Positions 25,728-34,962 of a DNA stretch of 64,000 nt are shown here, piece after piece (position 1 is the first letter of the stretch; every line of letters starts with the position of its first letter). The stretch is from Rhizobium sp. CF122. GTDB lineage: Bacteria > Pseudomonadota > Alphaproteobacteria > Rhizobiales > Rhizobiaceae. The DNA lies in assembly GCF_000282035.1 (NCBI RefSeq), contig NZ_AKKA01000078.1, forward strand, positions 44,829 through 108,828. The letters are read 5' to 3'. The position numbers were made by a program, and so were the translations under genes. The notes under the pieces are model-generated. The model worked only from the letters and a program-made list of their open reading frames with translations. It made no database searches and had not been told where the DNA came from.

Positions 25728-25898
25728 ATGAGAAATCGATGGTCGCTGTTCCACCTCTTCATATCCCTGTGCCTCGCCGTCGCAGTTTGCGCCGGGACCT
25801 CATATCTCGGCGATGACCTGAAAACGGAATTTGTAGCCCTGGGTGCGGTCATGGGACACGCCTACTGGTACTGGGGACCTCTGGGTCTTGGGCTTTGA
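25728..25898 (+). CDS. Small membrane protein between gltB and gltD (56 aa)
   Basis: This 56-residue frame starts at ATG 25728 with GGAAAGG 6 bases upstream. An N-terminal hydrophobic helix (about 6-25) and an aromatic C-terminal region (AYWYWGPLG) suggest a membrane or exported peptide. It occupies the gap between gltB (stop 66 bases upstream) and gltD (start 19 bases downstream), on the same strand, so it should be co-transcribed with GOGAT. I know no function. The alternative is a chance frame in a leader region. Confidence 0.5.
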   Translation: MRNRWSLFHLFISLCLAVAVCAGTSYLGDDLKTEFVALGAVMGHAYWYWGPLGLGL

Positions 25899-25917
25899 GA
25901 TGATGAGGGACGAAAAT

Positions 25918-27372
25918 ATGGGTAAGGTCACAGGGTTTCTGGAAATCGACCGGCAGGTGGCGAAGTATCAGCCTGCCTCGGATCGCATCCGGCATTTCCG
26001 CGAATTCACGATCCCGATGTCGGACCAGGAAGTGCAGAAACAGGCAGCCCGCTGCATGGACTGTGGCATTCCCTATTGCCATGGGCCGACTGGTTGTCCT
26101 GTCCATAACCAGATTCCGGACTGGAACGACCTCGTCTACAACAACAACTGGGAAGCGGCGATCCAGAACCTGCATTCGACCAACAACTTCCCTGAGTTCA
26201 CTGGCCGTGTCTGCCCGGCGCCCTGCGAGGAAGCCTGCACGCTGAACCTCGAAGACACGCCGGTTGCGATCAAGACCGTCGAACAGGCGATTGCCGACAA
26301 GGCCTACGAGCTCGGCTTCATCCGCCCGCAGCCGGCGACGGTCCATACCGGCAAGAAGGTCGCCATCATCGGCTCCGGCCCGGCCGGCATGGCGGCTGCG
26401 CAGCAGCTCGGCCGCGCTGGCCACGAGGTTCACCTCTATGAGCGCGAGTCGAAGCCCGGCGGGCTCCTGCGTTACGGCATCCCTGACTTCAAAATGGAGA
26501 AGAACTTCATCGATCGCCGCGTCGAGCAGATGAAGGGCGAGGGCGTCACCTTCCACTGTGGCGTCAATGTCGGGGTCGACGTGAAGGTCGAGCAGCTGCT
26601 CGCCGATTACGATGCGGTGCTCTATTGCGGCGGTTCGGAAACGCCCCGCGAAGCGGGTATCCCGGGCATCGAGCTTTCCGGCGTTCATGATGCAATGCCG
26701 TACCTCGTGCAGCAGAACAAGCGCGTCGGTCGCGAAAACATCGACAGCGTTGGCTGGGCCTCTGACCCGATCCTCGCCGGCGCCAAGCACGTGGTCGTCG
26801 TCGGCGGTGGCGATACTGCGTCTGACTGTGTCGGCACGGCGTTCCGTCAGGGTGCAGTGAAGGTGACCCAGCTCGACATTCGCCCGCAGCCGCCGGAGAA
26901 GGAAGACAAGCTCGCCGTCTGGCCGTTCTGGGCGACGAAGATGCGCACCTCGTCCTCGCAGGCGGAAGGCGCGATCCGCGAGTTCCAGGTTGCAACGCTC
27001 GAATTCGTCGGCGAAGACGGCGTGCTCACCGGCGTGAAGTGCTGCGAGGTGGACGATCGCCGCAAGCCGATCGCCGGCACGGAGTTCATCATCAAAGCCG
27101 ACCTCGCCTTCATCGCGATCGGTTTCAGCGGTCCGTTCAAGGACAGCGTGCTGAAGGAGCTCGACGGCAAGCTGACGCTCAATACCGACCGTCGCGGCTC
27201 GACCAACGTTGTTGCCAACGACCGCGACTACAAGACGTCGGTCGACAAGTTCTGGACGGCAGGCGACGTGCGCCGCGGCCAGTCGCTAGTCGTCTGGGCG
27301 ATCCGCGAAGGCCGCCAGGCCGCCCGCGCCATCGATGAAGCCCTGATGGGCTCGACGGTTCTGCCGCGGTAA
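25918..27372 (+). CDS. gltD: Glutamate synthase (NADPH) small subunit
   Basis: This 484-residue flavoprotein passes electrons from NADPH through FAD and two 4Fe-4S clusters to GltB. The N-terminal cluster ligands are in CMDCGIPYCHGPTGCPVHN and GRVCPAPCEEACTL. The FAD site is IGSGPAGMAAAQQL (about 151-164) and the NADPH site is VVVGGGDTASDC. The start at 25918 (MGKVTGFLEIDRQ) has GAGGGA 7-8 bases upstream and matches the family; the frame is open to 25843 but that part belongs to the small ORF region. Confidence 0.97.
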   Translation: MGKVTGFLEIDRQVAKYQPASDRIRHFREFTIPMSDQEVQKQAARCMDCGIPYCHGPTGCPVHNQIPDWNDLVYNNNWEAAIQNLHSTNNFPEFTGRVCPAPCEEACTLNLEDTPVAIKTVEQAIADKAYELGFIRPQPATVHTGKKVAIIGSGPAGMAAAQQLGRAGHEVHLYERESKPGGLLRYGIPDFKMEKNFIDRRVEQMKGEGVTFHCGVNVGVDVKVEQLLADYDAVLYCGGSETPREAGIPGIELSGVHDAMPYLVQQNKRVGRENIDSVGWASDPILAGAKHVVVVGGGDTASDCVGTAFRQGAVKVTQLDIRPQPPEKEDKLAVWPFWATKMRTSSSQAEGAIREFQVATLEFVGEDGVLTGVKCCEVDDRRKPIAGTEFIIKADLAFIAIGFSGPFKDSVLKELDGKLTLNTDRRGSTNVVANDRDYKTSVDKFWTAGDVRRGQSLVVWAIREGRQAARAIDEALMGSTVLPR

Positions 27373-27398
27373 GCAAAGCCGTTTGATGAATGGAGTTT

Positions 27399-27421
27399 GG
27401 GCCGCTTCGAGCGGCCCTTTT
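27399..27421 (+). terminator. Terminator of gltBD
   Basis: GGGCCGCT-TCG-AGCGGCCC is followed by TTTTC, 26 bases after gltD. It lies between convergent genes. Confidence 0.88.
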
Positions 27422-28065
27422 CATTCCATAGGCTCCAGATCGAGCGTCATCGGCGGCTCTTGCAGGCTTTTCAACCATGCATGGTCGGGGTGGCATGCCG
27501 CAAGGCAGGTTTTCAGCCACAGACGTTCCGAAGCGGGCAGTTTCGGCAAGGCTTGCTCGAAGTCGATTTCATCCTTCGCGCGTCTGTATTTCGCCTTGAA
27601 CAGCAGGACCGCAGCCGGCTTCAAATAGGGAATACCCTCAGCCGTCGTACCAACCATCTCTGCACGCGGCCGGGAGATGGTCGGATCCCGTTTGTAGACC
27701 CAGGTCTCGAACGTTCCCGGCTCGATCATCATGTCGACGCGCCAGCGTCGCTCCGCCATGTCCAGACACCATATCTGCGAGATTGCTGCCGGTGGCTCCT
27801 CGTCTGCTGGCAGGTACTCAACAACGCCATCTCCCGCCGTATGGAATTCCATGCCTTTCAGGGCGTCGCGAAAGATGCCGAGATCTTCGCGTAGAACCGT
27901 CAATTCCAGGTCCTCGTGCTCACGAGTCTGACAGCCATGCCAAAGGTCGAGCGCCCATCCGCCGACAATGCACCAGGGCCTTGAAATGCCACTCAACCGG
28001 CCTGCCAGTTCCGCTGGGCTCCAAGCGGACCATGCGCCGTGATCAGTCGGCATTTCTAATTGCAT
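27421..28065 (-). CDS. Nucleotidyltransferase-fold protein (aminoglycoside adenylyltransferase-like)
   Basis: This 214-residue protein has the signature CIVGGWALDLWHG (about 32-44), then TREHEDLELTV with the metal-binding acids at about 52 and 54, as in ANT(2'')/LinB-type adenylyltransferases, and KAKYRRAKDEIDFE near the C-terminus. These proteins transfer AMP to hydroxyl groups of aminoglycosides or lincosamides, but many chromosomal relatives have no resistance role. The start at 28065 (MQLEMPTDHGAW) has GGAGA 8 bases upstream, while the frame extends further. Convergent with gltD. Confidence 0.75.
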   Translation of the reverse strand: MQLEMPTDHGAWSAWSPAELAGRLSGISRPWCIVGGWALDLWHGCQTREHEDLELTVLREDLGIFRDALKGMEFHTAGDGVVEYLPADEEPPAAISQIWCLDMAERRWRVDMMIEPGTFETWVYKRDPTISRPRAEMVGTTAEGIPYLKPAAVLLFKAKYRRAKDEIDFEQALPKLPASERLWLKTCLAACHPDHAWLKSLQEPPMTLDLEPME

Positions 28066-28186
28066 GACGTTTGTCTCCGTCTGCGGTGTCGAGCGGCGGT
28101 TGGGGTGAAGGTCTCCGCGCAACGGCAGAGGCAGTGCCTGAGATTGGCGACGGGTTGTCGCTGTAATTCGCCCTGCGAGGAAGCTG

Positions 28187-29389
28187 CTATTTGATGGAAA
28201 CCTGTGCCGTGGGCTTCATCGGCGTCATGCGGTAGTCATCGACGCGGCCGGCTGGGGGAGGCGCCATCTCGCCGTCCTGAACCAGCATGTCGCGCGGTGA
28301 CTTGGTTACGCTGACTGGCAGAGCTCTGCCGCCGAGAAGCTCCGCGCCGCCATCGAGGTTCGGGTCGGAGAGACTGATCGGTTCCGTGCGGCCGGGCATT
28401 GCAACCGCGTCGATCGCCGGCGCATTGCCCGTATCGAGGCGAACGAGGTCGGGGCTTGTTTGAATGCCGAGGATGCGTCGCACGGGCTTTTCGACATAAA
28501 AGGCGAGCTTGCGCCGGCCGGCCTCGGTGAGATTGATGCCGTCGGACGTGCGCAGGCGCACCTGCTGGCCGTTGATATCAGAGCCGGTGACGATGAAGTC
28601 ACCACCTTCGCTGACGAAGCCGTCCCAGATATCGACGAACTCGCCGCCGCCGCTCTCCATCTGCTTGCGGAACAGCTGGTTGAGCTGCACGGCATCGGCG
28701 GTCATCGCGGGCGAATCGAAGGCCGGCAGGCCGACCCAGAGCAGTGGGATCTTGCGGCTGGTGACCTGCTTGCCGAAGGCCACGACGCGGCGCTGATACT
28801 CTGCATACCAACCGTCGGTCCTGAATTTCTCCTTGCCTACATCCGTTACCATCTGCTGGCGATCATTCGCGCCGAGCATGACGATGACCATGGCGGGCTT
28901 TGCCTCGTCCATGAATTTCGTCAACTGTTGCGGCCAGTCATAGTAGTCGTCTCGCACCAGACCGGAGGCGACGTTGCTATGTGTTTCGACGACAATGCCG
29001 GGAGAATCCTTGAATGCGGCATCCATGCCGACGCCAAGACCGCCGGCGAGAAAGTCGCCGACGACAAGGATCTTCTGAGCGTTGGCAAGTTTTTCGACCA
29101 CCTTCTCTTCAACGACCACGGGAGCGGCTGGGCGTGGCGCTGCAGCCGCCTTCGGCGCCGCCTTCCTCTTCGGCGCAGGCTGTCGTTGCGGCGCGTTCTG
29201 AGACGGTGCTTGTGGCGGATATTCCTGGATGTAACGACGACCAAGGAAGAAGTCGAGAATGGAGCGGCGATAGTAATAGCGCTCCTGCGCATCGGCCACG
29301 TGCACCGGCAGCGCGCTGAAGACAAGCACCAACGTCGCAGTGCCGATCGCACCCCAGCGGAGCGTTGCCCGGTTTACTCGTTTACGCAT
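28187..29389 (-). CDS. DUF459 SGNH-fold periplasmic protein with altered catalytic residues
   Basis: This 400-residue protein has an N-terminal hydrophobic anchor (GAIGTATLVLVFSALPVHV), a Pro/Ala/Lys-rich linker (about 60-95) and a DUF459/SGNH domain (about 105-302), plus a low-complexity tail. The SGNH block I normally reads GDS but here is GDFLAGGLG (111-119), and block V normally DGIH reads DGINLTEAG (283-291), so the nucleophile Ser and catalytic His are both replaced. The Asn of GANDRQ is kept. Catalysis of the usual kind is unlikely. The gene follows the MltB gene on the same strand, 87 bases apart, suggesting cell-wall work. Confidence 0.78.
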   Translation of the reverse strand: MRKRVNRATLRWGAIGTATLVLVFSALPVHVADAQERYYYRRSILDFFLGRRYIQEYPPQAPSQNAPQRQPAPKRKAAPKAAAAPRPAAPVVVEEKVVEKLANAQKILVVGDFLAGGLGVGMDAAFKDSPGIVVETHSNVASGLVRDDYYDWPQQLTKFMDEAKPAMVIVMLGANDRQQMVTDVGKEKFRTDGWYAEYQRRVVAFGKQVTSRKIPLLWVGLPAFDSPAMTADAVQLNQLFRKQMESGGGEFVDIWDGFVSEGGDFIVTGSDINGQQVRLRTSDGINLTEAGRRKLAFYVEKPVRRILGIQTSPDLVRLDTGNAPAIDAVAMPGRTEPISLSDPNLDGGAELLGGRALPVSVTKSPRDMLVQDGEMAPPPAGRVDDYRMTPMKPTAQVSIK

Positions 29390-29476
29390 AGTCAGCAGCC
29401 TCGCATCTGCCGGCATTCTCGCATGGAGCGGGAAGGTGCGTCCACACCCCAAAATGCATGTCGCCGATTATTCCGT

Positions 29477-30700
29477 CTACTTGCGAAGCGCGTTCAAGAG
29501 CGGCAGCGATGGCTCGCCGTCCTGCTGCATTCCCATGCGTGCCTGGACCGCCGCAATGGCTGCCTTCGATCCGCTACCGAAGTTGCCGTCGACCTCGCCC
29601 TCATAATAGCCGAGCGTCTTCAGGCGGGTCTGCAGTTCGAACTTCTCTTTCATGTCGAGTGTGCCGTCTGGTCGGGGCCAGCGTTGTTTCATGCCGCCGT
29701 AGCCGGCGAGCTCGTCCGCGAGCAGCCCGACGCCGATCGCATAGCTGTCCGAGGCGTTGTATCTCTTGATCGTGAAGAAGTTGCTGGTCATCAGGAAGCC
29801 GGGGCCGTTGGGACCGGCCGGCATCTTGAGGACGGCGTTGCCGCCGCCGTCGCGGAAACCCTTGCCGTTGGGCCGTGTCAGGCCGAGGGAGGCCCACTGC
29901 GCCAGTGTGTGGGTCTTGCCGACCTGCTTGCGTGCGCTCGCCGGCACGACGACCTCATATCCCCAGGTCTTGCCCCTGTCCCAGCCGTTCTTCATCAGCA
30001 GGTTCGCGGATGTTGCCAAGGCATCGGGCACGGAGTTCCAGATGTCGCGATGGCCATTGCCGTCCGCGTCGATGGCGTAGAGAAGATAGCTTGTCGGAAT
30101 GAACTGGGTGTGGCCCATGGCGCCCGCCCAGGAGCCGGTCATGCCATTCGGGGAAATGTCGCCATTCTGAAGGATTTTCAAAGCCGCGATGAGCTGCTTC
30201 TTGGCGAACTTCGCGCGGCGTTCATCGGCATAGGCGAGTGTCGCCAGCGCCCGCGGCACGTAATGCAGGCGGTCGTCCTTGTCGAGAACTGCGCCATAAT
30301 TGGATTCCATCGACCAGATCGCGAGGAGAATCGATTTGTCGACTCCGAAGCGGCGTTCGATCGCATTCAGCGTCGCGGCATGCTTGGCGGCCATCTGACG
30401 GCCGATCTGGACCGTGTAGGGATTTACACGGGAATCCACATAGTCCCAAATTTTTGTCGTGAATTCAGGCTGATAGGCAGCCTTCTCGAGCACGGTCGGG
30501 TCCGGATCGCTGACGCCTGCGAAGGCTTTGCGATAGGTTGCCTTGCTGATGCCATTTTGAGCGGCAGTTTGATAGAAGTCCGCGATCCACTTCTGGAACT
30601 GCTGATCTGCTTTCGCATTGATGGGAGCCAGGCCGGCGGACGCGGTCACGATGAATGCAATAGCAAGACCACGAAGGGAATTTCTGTGATTTTGAGTCAT
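29477..30700 (-). CDS. Lytic murein transglycosylase, MltB family
   Basis: This 407-residue periplasmic enzyme cleaves peptidoglycan to 1,6-anhydromuropeptides. It has a signal peptide (to about 31), catalytic Glu132 in SMESNYGAVL, conserved GSWAGAMGHTQFIPTSY (the family substrate loop) and a C-terminal peptidoglycan-binding domain (about 345-405, ending MGMQQDGEPSLPLLNALRK). It has no lipobox, so it is soluble or wall-bound. It is directly upstream of the DUF459 gene and likely co-transcribed. Confidence 0.93.
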   Translation of the reverse strand: MTQNHRNSLRGLAIAFIVTASAGLAPINAKADQQFQKWIADFYQTAAQNGISKATYRKAFAGVSDPDPTVLEKAAYQPEFTTKIWDYVDSRVNPYTVQIGRQMAAKHAATLNAIERRFGVDKSILLAIWSMESNYGAVLDKDDRLHYVPRALATLAYADERRAKFAKKQLIAALKILQNGDISPNGMTGSWAGAMGHTQFIPTSYLLYAIDADGNGHRDIWNSVPDALATSANLLMKNGWDRGKTWGYEVVVPASARKQVGKTHTLAQWASLGLTRPNGKGFRDGGGNAVLKMPAGPNGPGFLMTSNFFTIKRYNASDSYAIGVGLLADELAGYGGMKQRWPRPDGTLDMKEKFELQTRLKTLGYYEGEVDGNFGSGSKAAIAAVQARMGMQQDGEPSLPLLNALRK

Positions 30701-30901
30701 CGGCGGTCATCCGTCCTTTTCGTTTCAGGCACAGCAGAGCGCGAAGTTCCGCTCAGGCCCGAGACTACCCGAACGGAGTCAACAAATTCTTTACCATGAC
30801 GCAGGAACGCAGTCACCATTTGCAAAACGGTAGCAAATCTCATCTAGTCCAATCAAAAATGCCTTTTATTTCAAGCGGTGTAATCATCGCAGGAGGATTG
30901 T

Positions 30902-31789
30902 GTGGCAGAGCATAAAAAAGTTCGCAAAGCTGTATTTCCGGTTGCAGGTCTCGGGACCCGCTTTCTCCCGGCCACCAAAGCCGTGCCGAAGGAAATGCTG
31001 ACTGTCGTCGACAAACCCATCATTCAGTATGTCGTCGACGAAGCCCTGGAAGCTGGCATCGAGCATTTCGTTTTCGTCACAGGTCGCAACAAGCACATCA
31101 TCGAAGACTACTTCGATATTCACTTCGAACTCGAGCAGACGCTGCGCGAGCGCAGCAAGCAGGCGGAAATGACGTTGCTTGCCGGCCAGCTTCCCAAGGC
31201 TGGTACGGTCAGCTTCACCCGTCAGCAGGAGCCGCTCGGCCTCGGCCACGCCGTCTGGTGCGCCCGCGAGATCGTCGGCAACGAGCCATTCGCGCTACTG
31301 TTGCCCGACATGATCATGAAGAGCGAAGGCAAGGGTTGCATGAAGGGCATGATCGATCTCTATGCCCAGAGCGGCGGCAACATCATCGCCGTCGAGGAGT
31401 GCGCCCCCGATCAGGCCCATAAATACGGCATCGTCGGCGTCGGCGAAGCGATCGGTGATGGCTTCCGCATCACCGGCATGGTCGAGAAGCCGGCCAAGGG
31501 CACAGCGCCGTCGAACTACTTCATCAATGGCCGCTACATCCTGCAGCCTGAGGTCTTCAAGATCCTGGAAACCCAGGAACGCGGCGCCGGCAACGAAATC
31601 CAGTTGACCGACGGCATGCTGAAGCTGCTCAAGGATCAGACCTTCGCGGGCTATCATTTCCGCGGCACGACCTACGACTGCGGCGCCAAGGATGGCTTCA
31701 TCCTCGCCAACGTGGCATTCGCACTGGAACGTGCGGATATCCGCCCGACGGTCGAGGAAGGCTTCAAGGCGCTGCTGAAGGGCCTCTGA
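30902..31789 (+). CDS. galU: UTP-glucose-1-phosphate uridylyltransferase
   Basis: This 295-residue enzyme forms UDP-glucose from UTP and glucose 1-phosphate, feeding exopolysaccharide, LPS and cyclic glucan synthesis (exoN in some rhizobia). The nucleotide-binding motif VFPVAGLGTRFLPATK lies at about 12-27, with KEMLTVVDKPIIQY next. The GTG start at 30902 has AGGAGG 5 bases upstream. It is divergent from mltB and lies among envelope genes. Full length. Confidence 0.95.
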   Translation: MAEHKKVRKAVFPVAGLGTRFLPATKAVPKEMLTVVDKPIIQYVVDEALEAGIEHFVFVTGRNKHIIEDYFDIHFELEQTLRERSKQAEMTLLAGQLPKAGTVSFTRQQEPLGLGHAVWCAREIVGNEPFALLLPDMIMKSEGKGCMKGMIDLYAQSGGNIIAVEECAPDQAHKYGIVGVGEAIGDGFRITGMVEKPAKGTAPSNYFINGRYILQPEVFKILETQERGAGNEIQLTDGMLKLLKDQTFAGYHFRGTTYDCGAKDGFILANVAFALERADIRPTVEEGFKALLKGL

Positions 31790-31819
31790 GGCAAGTCTAG
31801 ATAATTCTTGAATAGATTG

Positions 31820-31855
31820 ATCCGCCTTCAAGTCTCCCACTTGGAGGCGGATTTC
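31820..31855 (+). terminator. Terminator between galU and the barrel gene
   Basis: CCGCCTTCAAG and CTTGGAGGCGG form an imperfect stem, with ATTTCG after it. It is placed between convergent genes. Confidence 0.6.
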
Positions 31856-31858
31856 GTT

Positions 31859-33382
31859 TCAGCGCTTCAGTTTAAGGCCGACACCGGCCCGCCACTGTTC
31901 GGAGTCAGTGCTCGTCTTGCGAGACGTCAGTTCGTAGCCGATCGTGCTGGTCAGATCGAGGTAGCGGTTGATGTTCCAGGTCAGGCCGGCGCTCGTAGTG
32001 TAGACCGTCTCGTCGCTGGTCGGGCTATCGGAGGGGTAGTCGCGGTAGGTGATGCCGCCGAGGACGGTGCCTGTCAGATTGTCACGCAGCTGATGCGTGA
32101 CGCCCGTCGTCAAGGCATGGGAAACATAGCCGGATTCACCGGCGGCCGTCGACGGGTTGATGCTTGTCAGCAGGCCGATATTGACGTCGGTGCCTCTGAG
32201 CGGCGACCAAAGGAGTTGAGCGTCTACCACGGCCGTGTCGATATCCGAAAGGCGCGGATCGTCGAAGGTGGCCGTCTCGTAGCCAACCCCAACCTCCCCG
32301 CGAAGCTTTTCGCCCATATCAAGCTCGACGCCGACTTTGGCGCCATAGCTATCCCCCGACCGGCGGAAGCCGGCCGAATCAACTCTCTCGTCATAGACCG
32401 TCTTGCCGACATTGGCCTCGATGAAGGGGATGAGTGCGGGAGATAGCTCGTAGCCGATGCGACCGCGGATCGTGCCGCTCGTCTGGTTGCGGTCGCCCAG
32501 CGAAACAGTCGTGCCATCAGACAACGTGGCGTCGGAATAGATCGCGCGGTTGAGATCGATGCCGGTACTGCCGCGCAGGATGCCGAAATCGCGTTCAATC
32601 GAGGCGCCGGCGCTGAATTCCTGGACATCCGATTGCTGGTCCGCGTTCTGCACGGCATTCGGATCATCAGTGTCTTCGCGGTAGAAATGATAGCCGCCGG
32701 TAATGTGCGCCGTCGTATCCTCTGGAAGATCAAGGCGCAGATCGCCGATAATCCTGAAATCCGGCTGTTCTTCACCTTCGCCGCTGACGTTTTTCTGCCA
32801 GGCACCGTCGGTCGTCACCAAGAGCTGGTGCAAAGCCCAGTCGGACGTCAGCGTCGTGTGCATGTCCGTTTCGAGAAACGCGCGTGTCTGCTTGACGCCG
32901 CCATCCTCCTGCGTCTCGGTGTTGATGCTCTGGGTGATGGTGGGGCGCAGTACGAAGGTGCCGATGTGGATGCCCGGCGTTTCCTCGGTAGCCGGATTCG
33001 GCTCCGGCTTGCGGGGCGGCAGCCGCTCGTCGAGCGGCGCCTCGCGCGTGTTGAGGCGCATCATGTCCTCATCAAGGATCGCCCCGGTGGTTTCATCGCT
33101 CGGCTTCTGATCGGGCGCTGCGATGGTGGCGGTCGTGGCTCCTTGTGCGGCATTATCGGTCGCTGACGTGGTGCTATTCGGCGTTTCGGGGATATCGCTT
33201 TCATCCTCCGGCGCCGCGAAAGCCGGTGCGTTGGATGAGCGTATCGAGGTGTTGGAGACCGGCGTCGACTGCGCAAATGCGGCTTGGGAAACAAGGAAAG
33301 CGCCTACGGTGAGAGCCATGGACACGGCAAAGCCCACCGCGCGGAGCGGCGTGAGACTGCTCGTGTCCTTCCAATGACTCAT
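31859..33382 (-). CDS. Outer-membrane beta-barrel protein
   Basis: This 507-residue protein has a start at 33382 (MSHWKDTSSLTPLRAVGF) and a signal peptide ending SQAAFAQ. A disordered acidic/Ala/Thr-rich region (about 40-140) precedes a barrel of about 14-18 strands from residue 140 on, with alternating patterns such as ITGGYHFYRED and TVIDGTTVSLGDR-type turns and a C-terminal KLKR end. A frame extension to 33454 exists but lacks a ribosome site. Similar proteins in rhizobia are annotated as outer membrane barrel proteins with unknown cargo. It converges on galU and lies near kdsD. Confidence 0.75.
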   Translation of the reverse strand: MSHWKDTSSLTPLRAVGFAVSMALTVGAFLVSQAAFAQSTPVSNTSIRSSNAPAFAAPEDESDIPETPNSTTSATDNAAQGATTATIAAPDQKPSDETTGAILDEDMMRLNTREAPLDERLPPRKPEPNPATEETPGIHIGTFVLRPTITQSINTETQEDGGVKQTRAFLETDMHTTLTSDWALHQLLVTTDGAWQKNVSGEGEEQPDFRIIGDLRLDLPEDTTAHITGGYHFYREDTDDPNAVQNADQQSDVQEFSAGASIERDFGILRGSTGIDLNRAIYSDATLSDGTTVSLGDRNQTSGTIRGRIGYELSPALIPFIEANVGKTVYDERVDSAGFRRSGDSYGAKVGVELDMGEKLRGEVGVGYETATFDDPRLSDIDTAVVDAQLLWSPLRGTDVNIGLLTSINPSTAAGESGYVSHALTTGVTHQLRDNLTGTVLGGITYRDYPSDSPTSDETVYTTSAGLTWNINRYLDLTSTIGYELTSRKTSTDSEQWRAGVGLKLKR

Positions 33383-33507
33383 GTCGATCCTGGCATGCTT
33401 CGAAGCGTTACCCGAACGTAAAGGCTTGTGGTTAACCATTCGTTTCCCGGGCATGCCTTGAGGATCAGCCGATGGACTCGGCCAGTGAAAACCGCTAACC
33501 CAGTGCC

Positions 33508-34503
33508 ATGATCAAAAGAGCGGTAAATGTCATCGAAGACGGTGTCCTGGAGTCTGCGAAGCGGACGATCGGCACCGAGAGGCGGGCGCTTGAGGCCTTG
33601 GAGCGTGCTTTTGGCCACGGCCTTGCTGCGCCCTTCATGCGGGCGGTCGAGACGATTACCGGGATCACCGGTCGCGTCATCGTCACCGGTGTCGGCAAGA
33701 GCGGCCATATCGGGGTGAAGATCGCCGCCACATTGGCTTCGACAGGCACGCCGGCCTTCTTCGTCCACGCTGCCGAGGCGAACCACGGCGATCTCGGGAT
33801 GATTGGCACGACCGATGTGGTTCTTGCCCTTTCCAAGGGCGGGGAAAGTGCTGAGCTTCGCAGCATCGTTGCCTATACGCGCCGTTTCTCGATCCCACTG
33901 ATTGCCGTCACTTGTTCCGAGAAATCGTCACTCGCCACTGCCTCCGACATCATCTTGCTGATGCCAAACGAAGAGGAGGCCTGCCCGCATGGGCTTGCGC
34001 CGACGACGTCGACGTTGATGCAGCTTGCCATGGGCGATGCGCTGGCAATCGCCCTTTTGGACGCGCGCGGCTTCTCTGCCCGCGATTTTCATGTCTTCCA
34101 CCCGGGTGGCAAGCTCGGTGCAAGTCTCAGCCACGTCGCCGACATCATGCATACAGGTGATCGCGTGCCATTGGTAGCGAGGGGGACGTCGGTGCCGGAA
34201 GCCATCTCGACACTCTCGCGCAAGCATTTCGGCTGCGTCGGGATCGTGGAGGAGGACGGCCGTCTCTGCGGTATCGTCACCGAAGGCGACGTGGCGCGCA
34301 ACCTGGCGCGCAACCTCTCCGAACTGCTGGTTGACGATATCATGACCCGGACACCGAAGACGGTGAAGCCGACAGTGCTGGCAACGGCCGCGCTGGCGAT
34401 GCTCAACCAACACAGTATCGGGGCGTTGATCGTGATCGACGATGACAACCGCCCGATCGGGCTCGTGCACTTCCACGATCTGCTGCGGATCGGCGTCGCT
34501 TGA
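33508..34503 (+). CDS. kdsD: Arabinose-5-phosphate isomerase (KdsD/KpsF)
   Basis: This 331-residue enzyme converts ribulose 5-phosphate to arabinose 5-phosphate, the first step to Kdo of lipopolysaccharide. The SIS domain (about 40-175) has VTGVGKSGHIGVKIAATLAS and a conserved catalytic stretch TTSTLMQLAMGDALA. Two CBS domains follow (about 210-330). It diverges from the barrel gene and is convergent with the NfeD gene. Nothing unusual. Confidence 0.94.
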   Translation: MIKRAVNVIEDGVLESAKRTIGTERRALEALERAFGHGLAAPFMRAVETITGITGRVIVTGVGKSGHIGVKIAATLASTGTPAFFVHAAEANHGDLGMIGTTDVVLALSKGGESAELRSIVAYTRRFSIPLIAVTCSEKSSLATASDIILLMPNEEEACPHGLAPTTSTLMQLAMGDALAIALLDARGFSARDFHVFHPGGKLGASLSHVADIMHTGDRVPLVARGTSVPEAISTLSRKHFGCVGIVEEDGRLCGIVTEGDVARNLARNLSELLVDDIMTRTPKTVKPTVLATAALAMLNQHSIGALIVIDDDNRPIGLVHFHDLLRIGVA

Positions 34504-34959
34504 TCAGGCCGCTTCCACGGTGAGATCGCGGCCGCTGCTTGCCACTACCTTTACCTTGGTGCCGACCGGCAGATCGGGGCCGCTGACGCGCCAGACCGTA
34601 TCGTCGAGGCGAATACGGCCGCGCCCTTCGCGAATGGGCTCCGCAAGGGTTGCGGTACGCCCCACGAGGCTTTCGGCCCGCTGATTGAGGAAAGGCTGAT
34701 CGGTTTCGCCGTGCCGCACGGTCAGTTTGCGGCCGATGAAGGTTGCCACGACGGCAAGCAGCGCAAACAGGATGGCCTGAACTTGCCAGAACCAGAAGCT
34801 GCTATCCCAGAACAGCAGCGACAGCATGCCGACGATCAAGGCAGCAAGGCCGATCCAGATGAGGAAGAAGCCCGGGGCGATCAATTCTGCCGCCAACAGT
34901 ATCAGGCCGGCAATCCACCAGCTCCAGGGCCCGAGTTCCGCGACAAGGCTGGCAATCAT
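34504..34959 (-). CDS. NfeD-family membrane protein (YbbJ type)
   Basis: This 151-residue protein has about three membrane segments in the first 75 residues (WWIAGLILLAAELIAPGFF, ALIVGMLSLLFW, ILFALLAVVATFIG) and a C-terminal soluble OB-fold (about 85-150, with LVGRTATLAEPI). It lies just downstream of the SPFH gene (3 bases apart), the usual QmcA-YbbJ pair. These pairs organise membrane lipid microdomains and quality control. Function inferred from context. Confidence 0.9.
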   Translation of the reverse strand: MIASLVAELGPWSWWIAGLILLAAELIAPGFFLIWIGLAALIVGMLSLLFWDSSFWFWQVQAILFALLAVVATFIGRKLTVRHGETDQPFLNQRAESLVGRTATLAEPIREGRGRIRLDDTVWRVSGPDLPVGTKVKVVASSGRDLTVEAA

Positions 34960-34962
34960 GGC

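Noticed and set aside
28460..30799. Plus-strand open frame of 779 codons opposite the DUF459 and MltB genes
   Set aside because: The opposite strand carries clear family motifs; this frame is a composition artefact.
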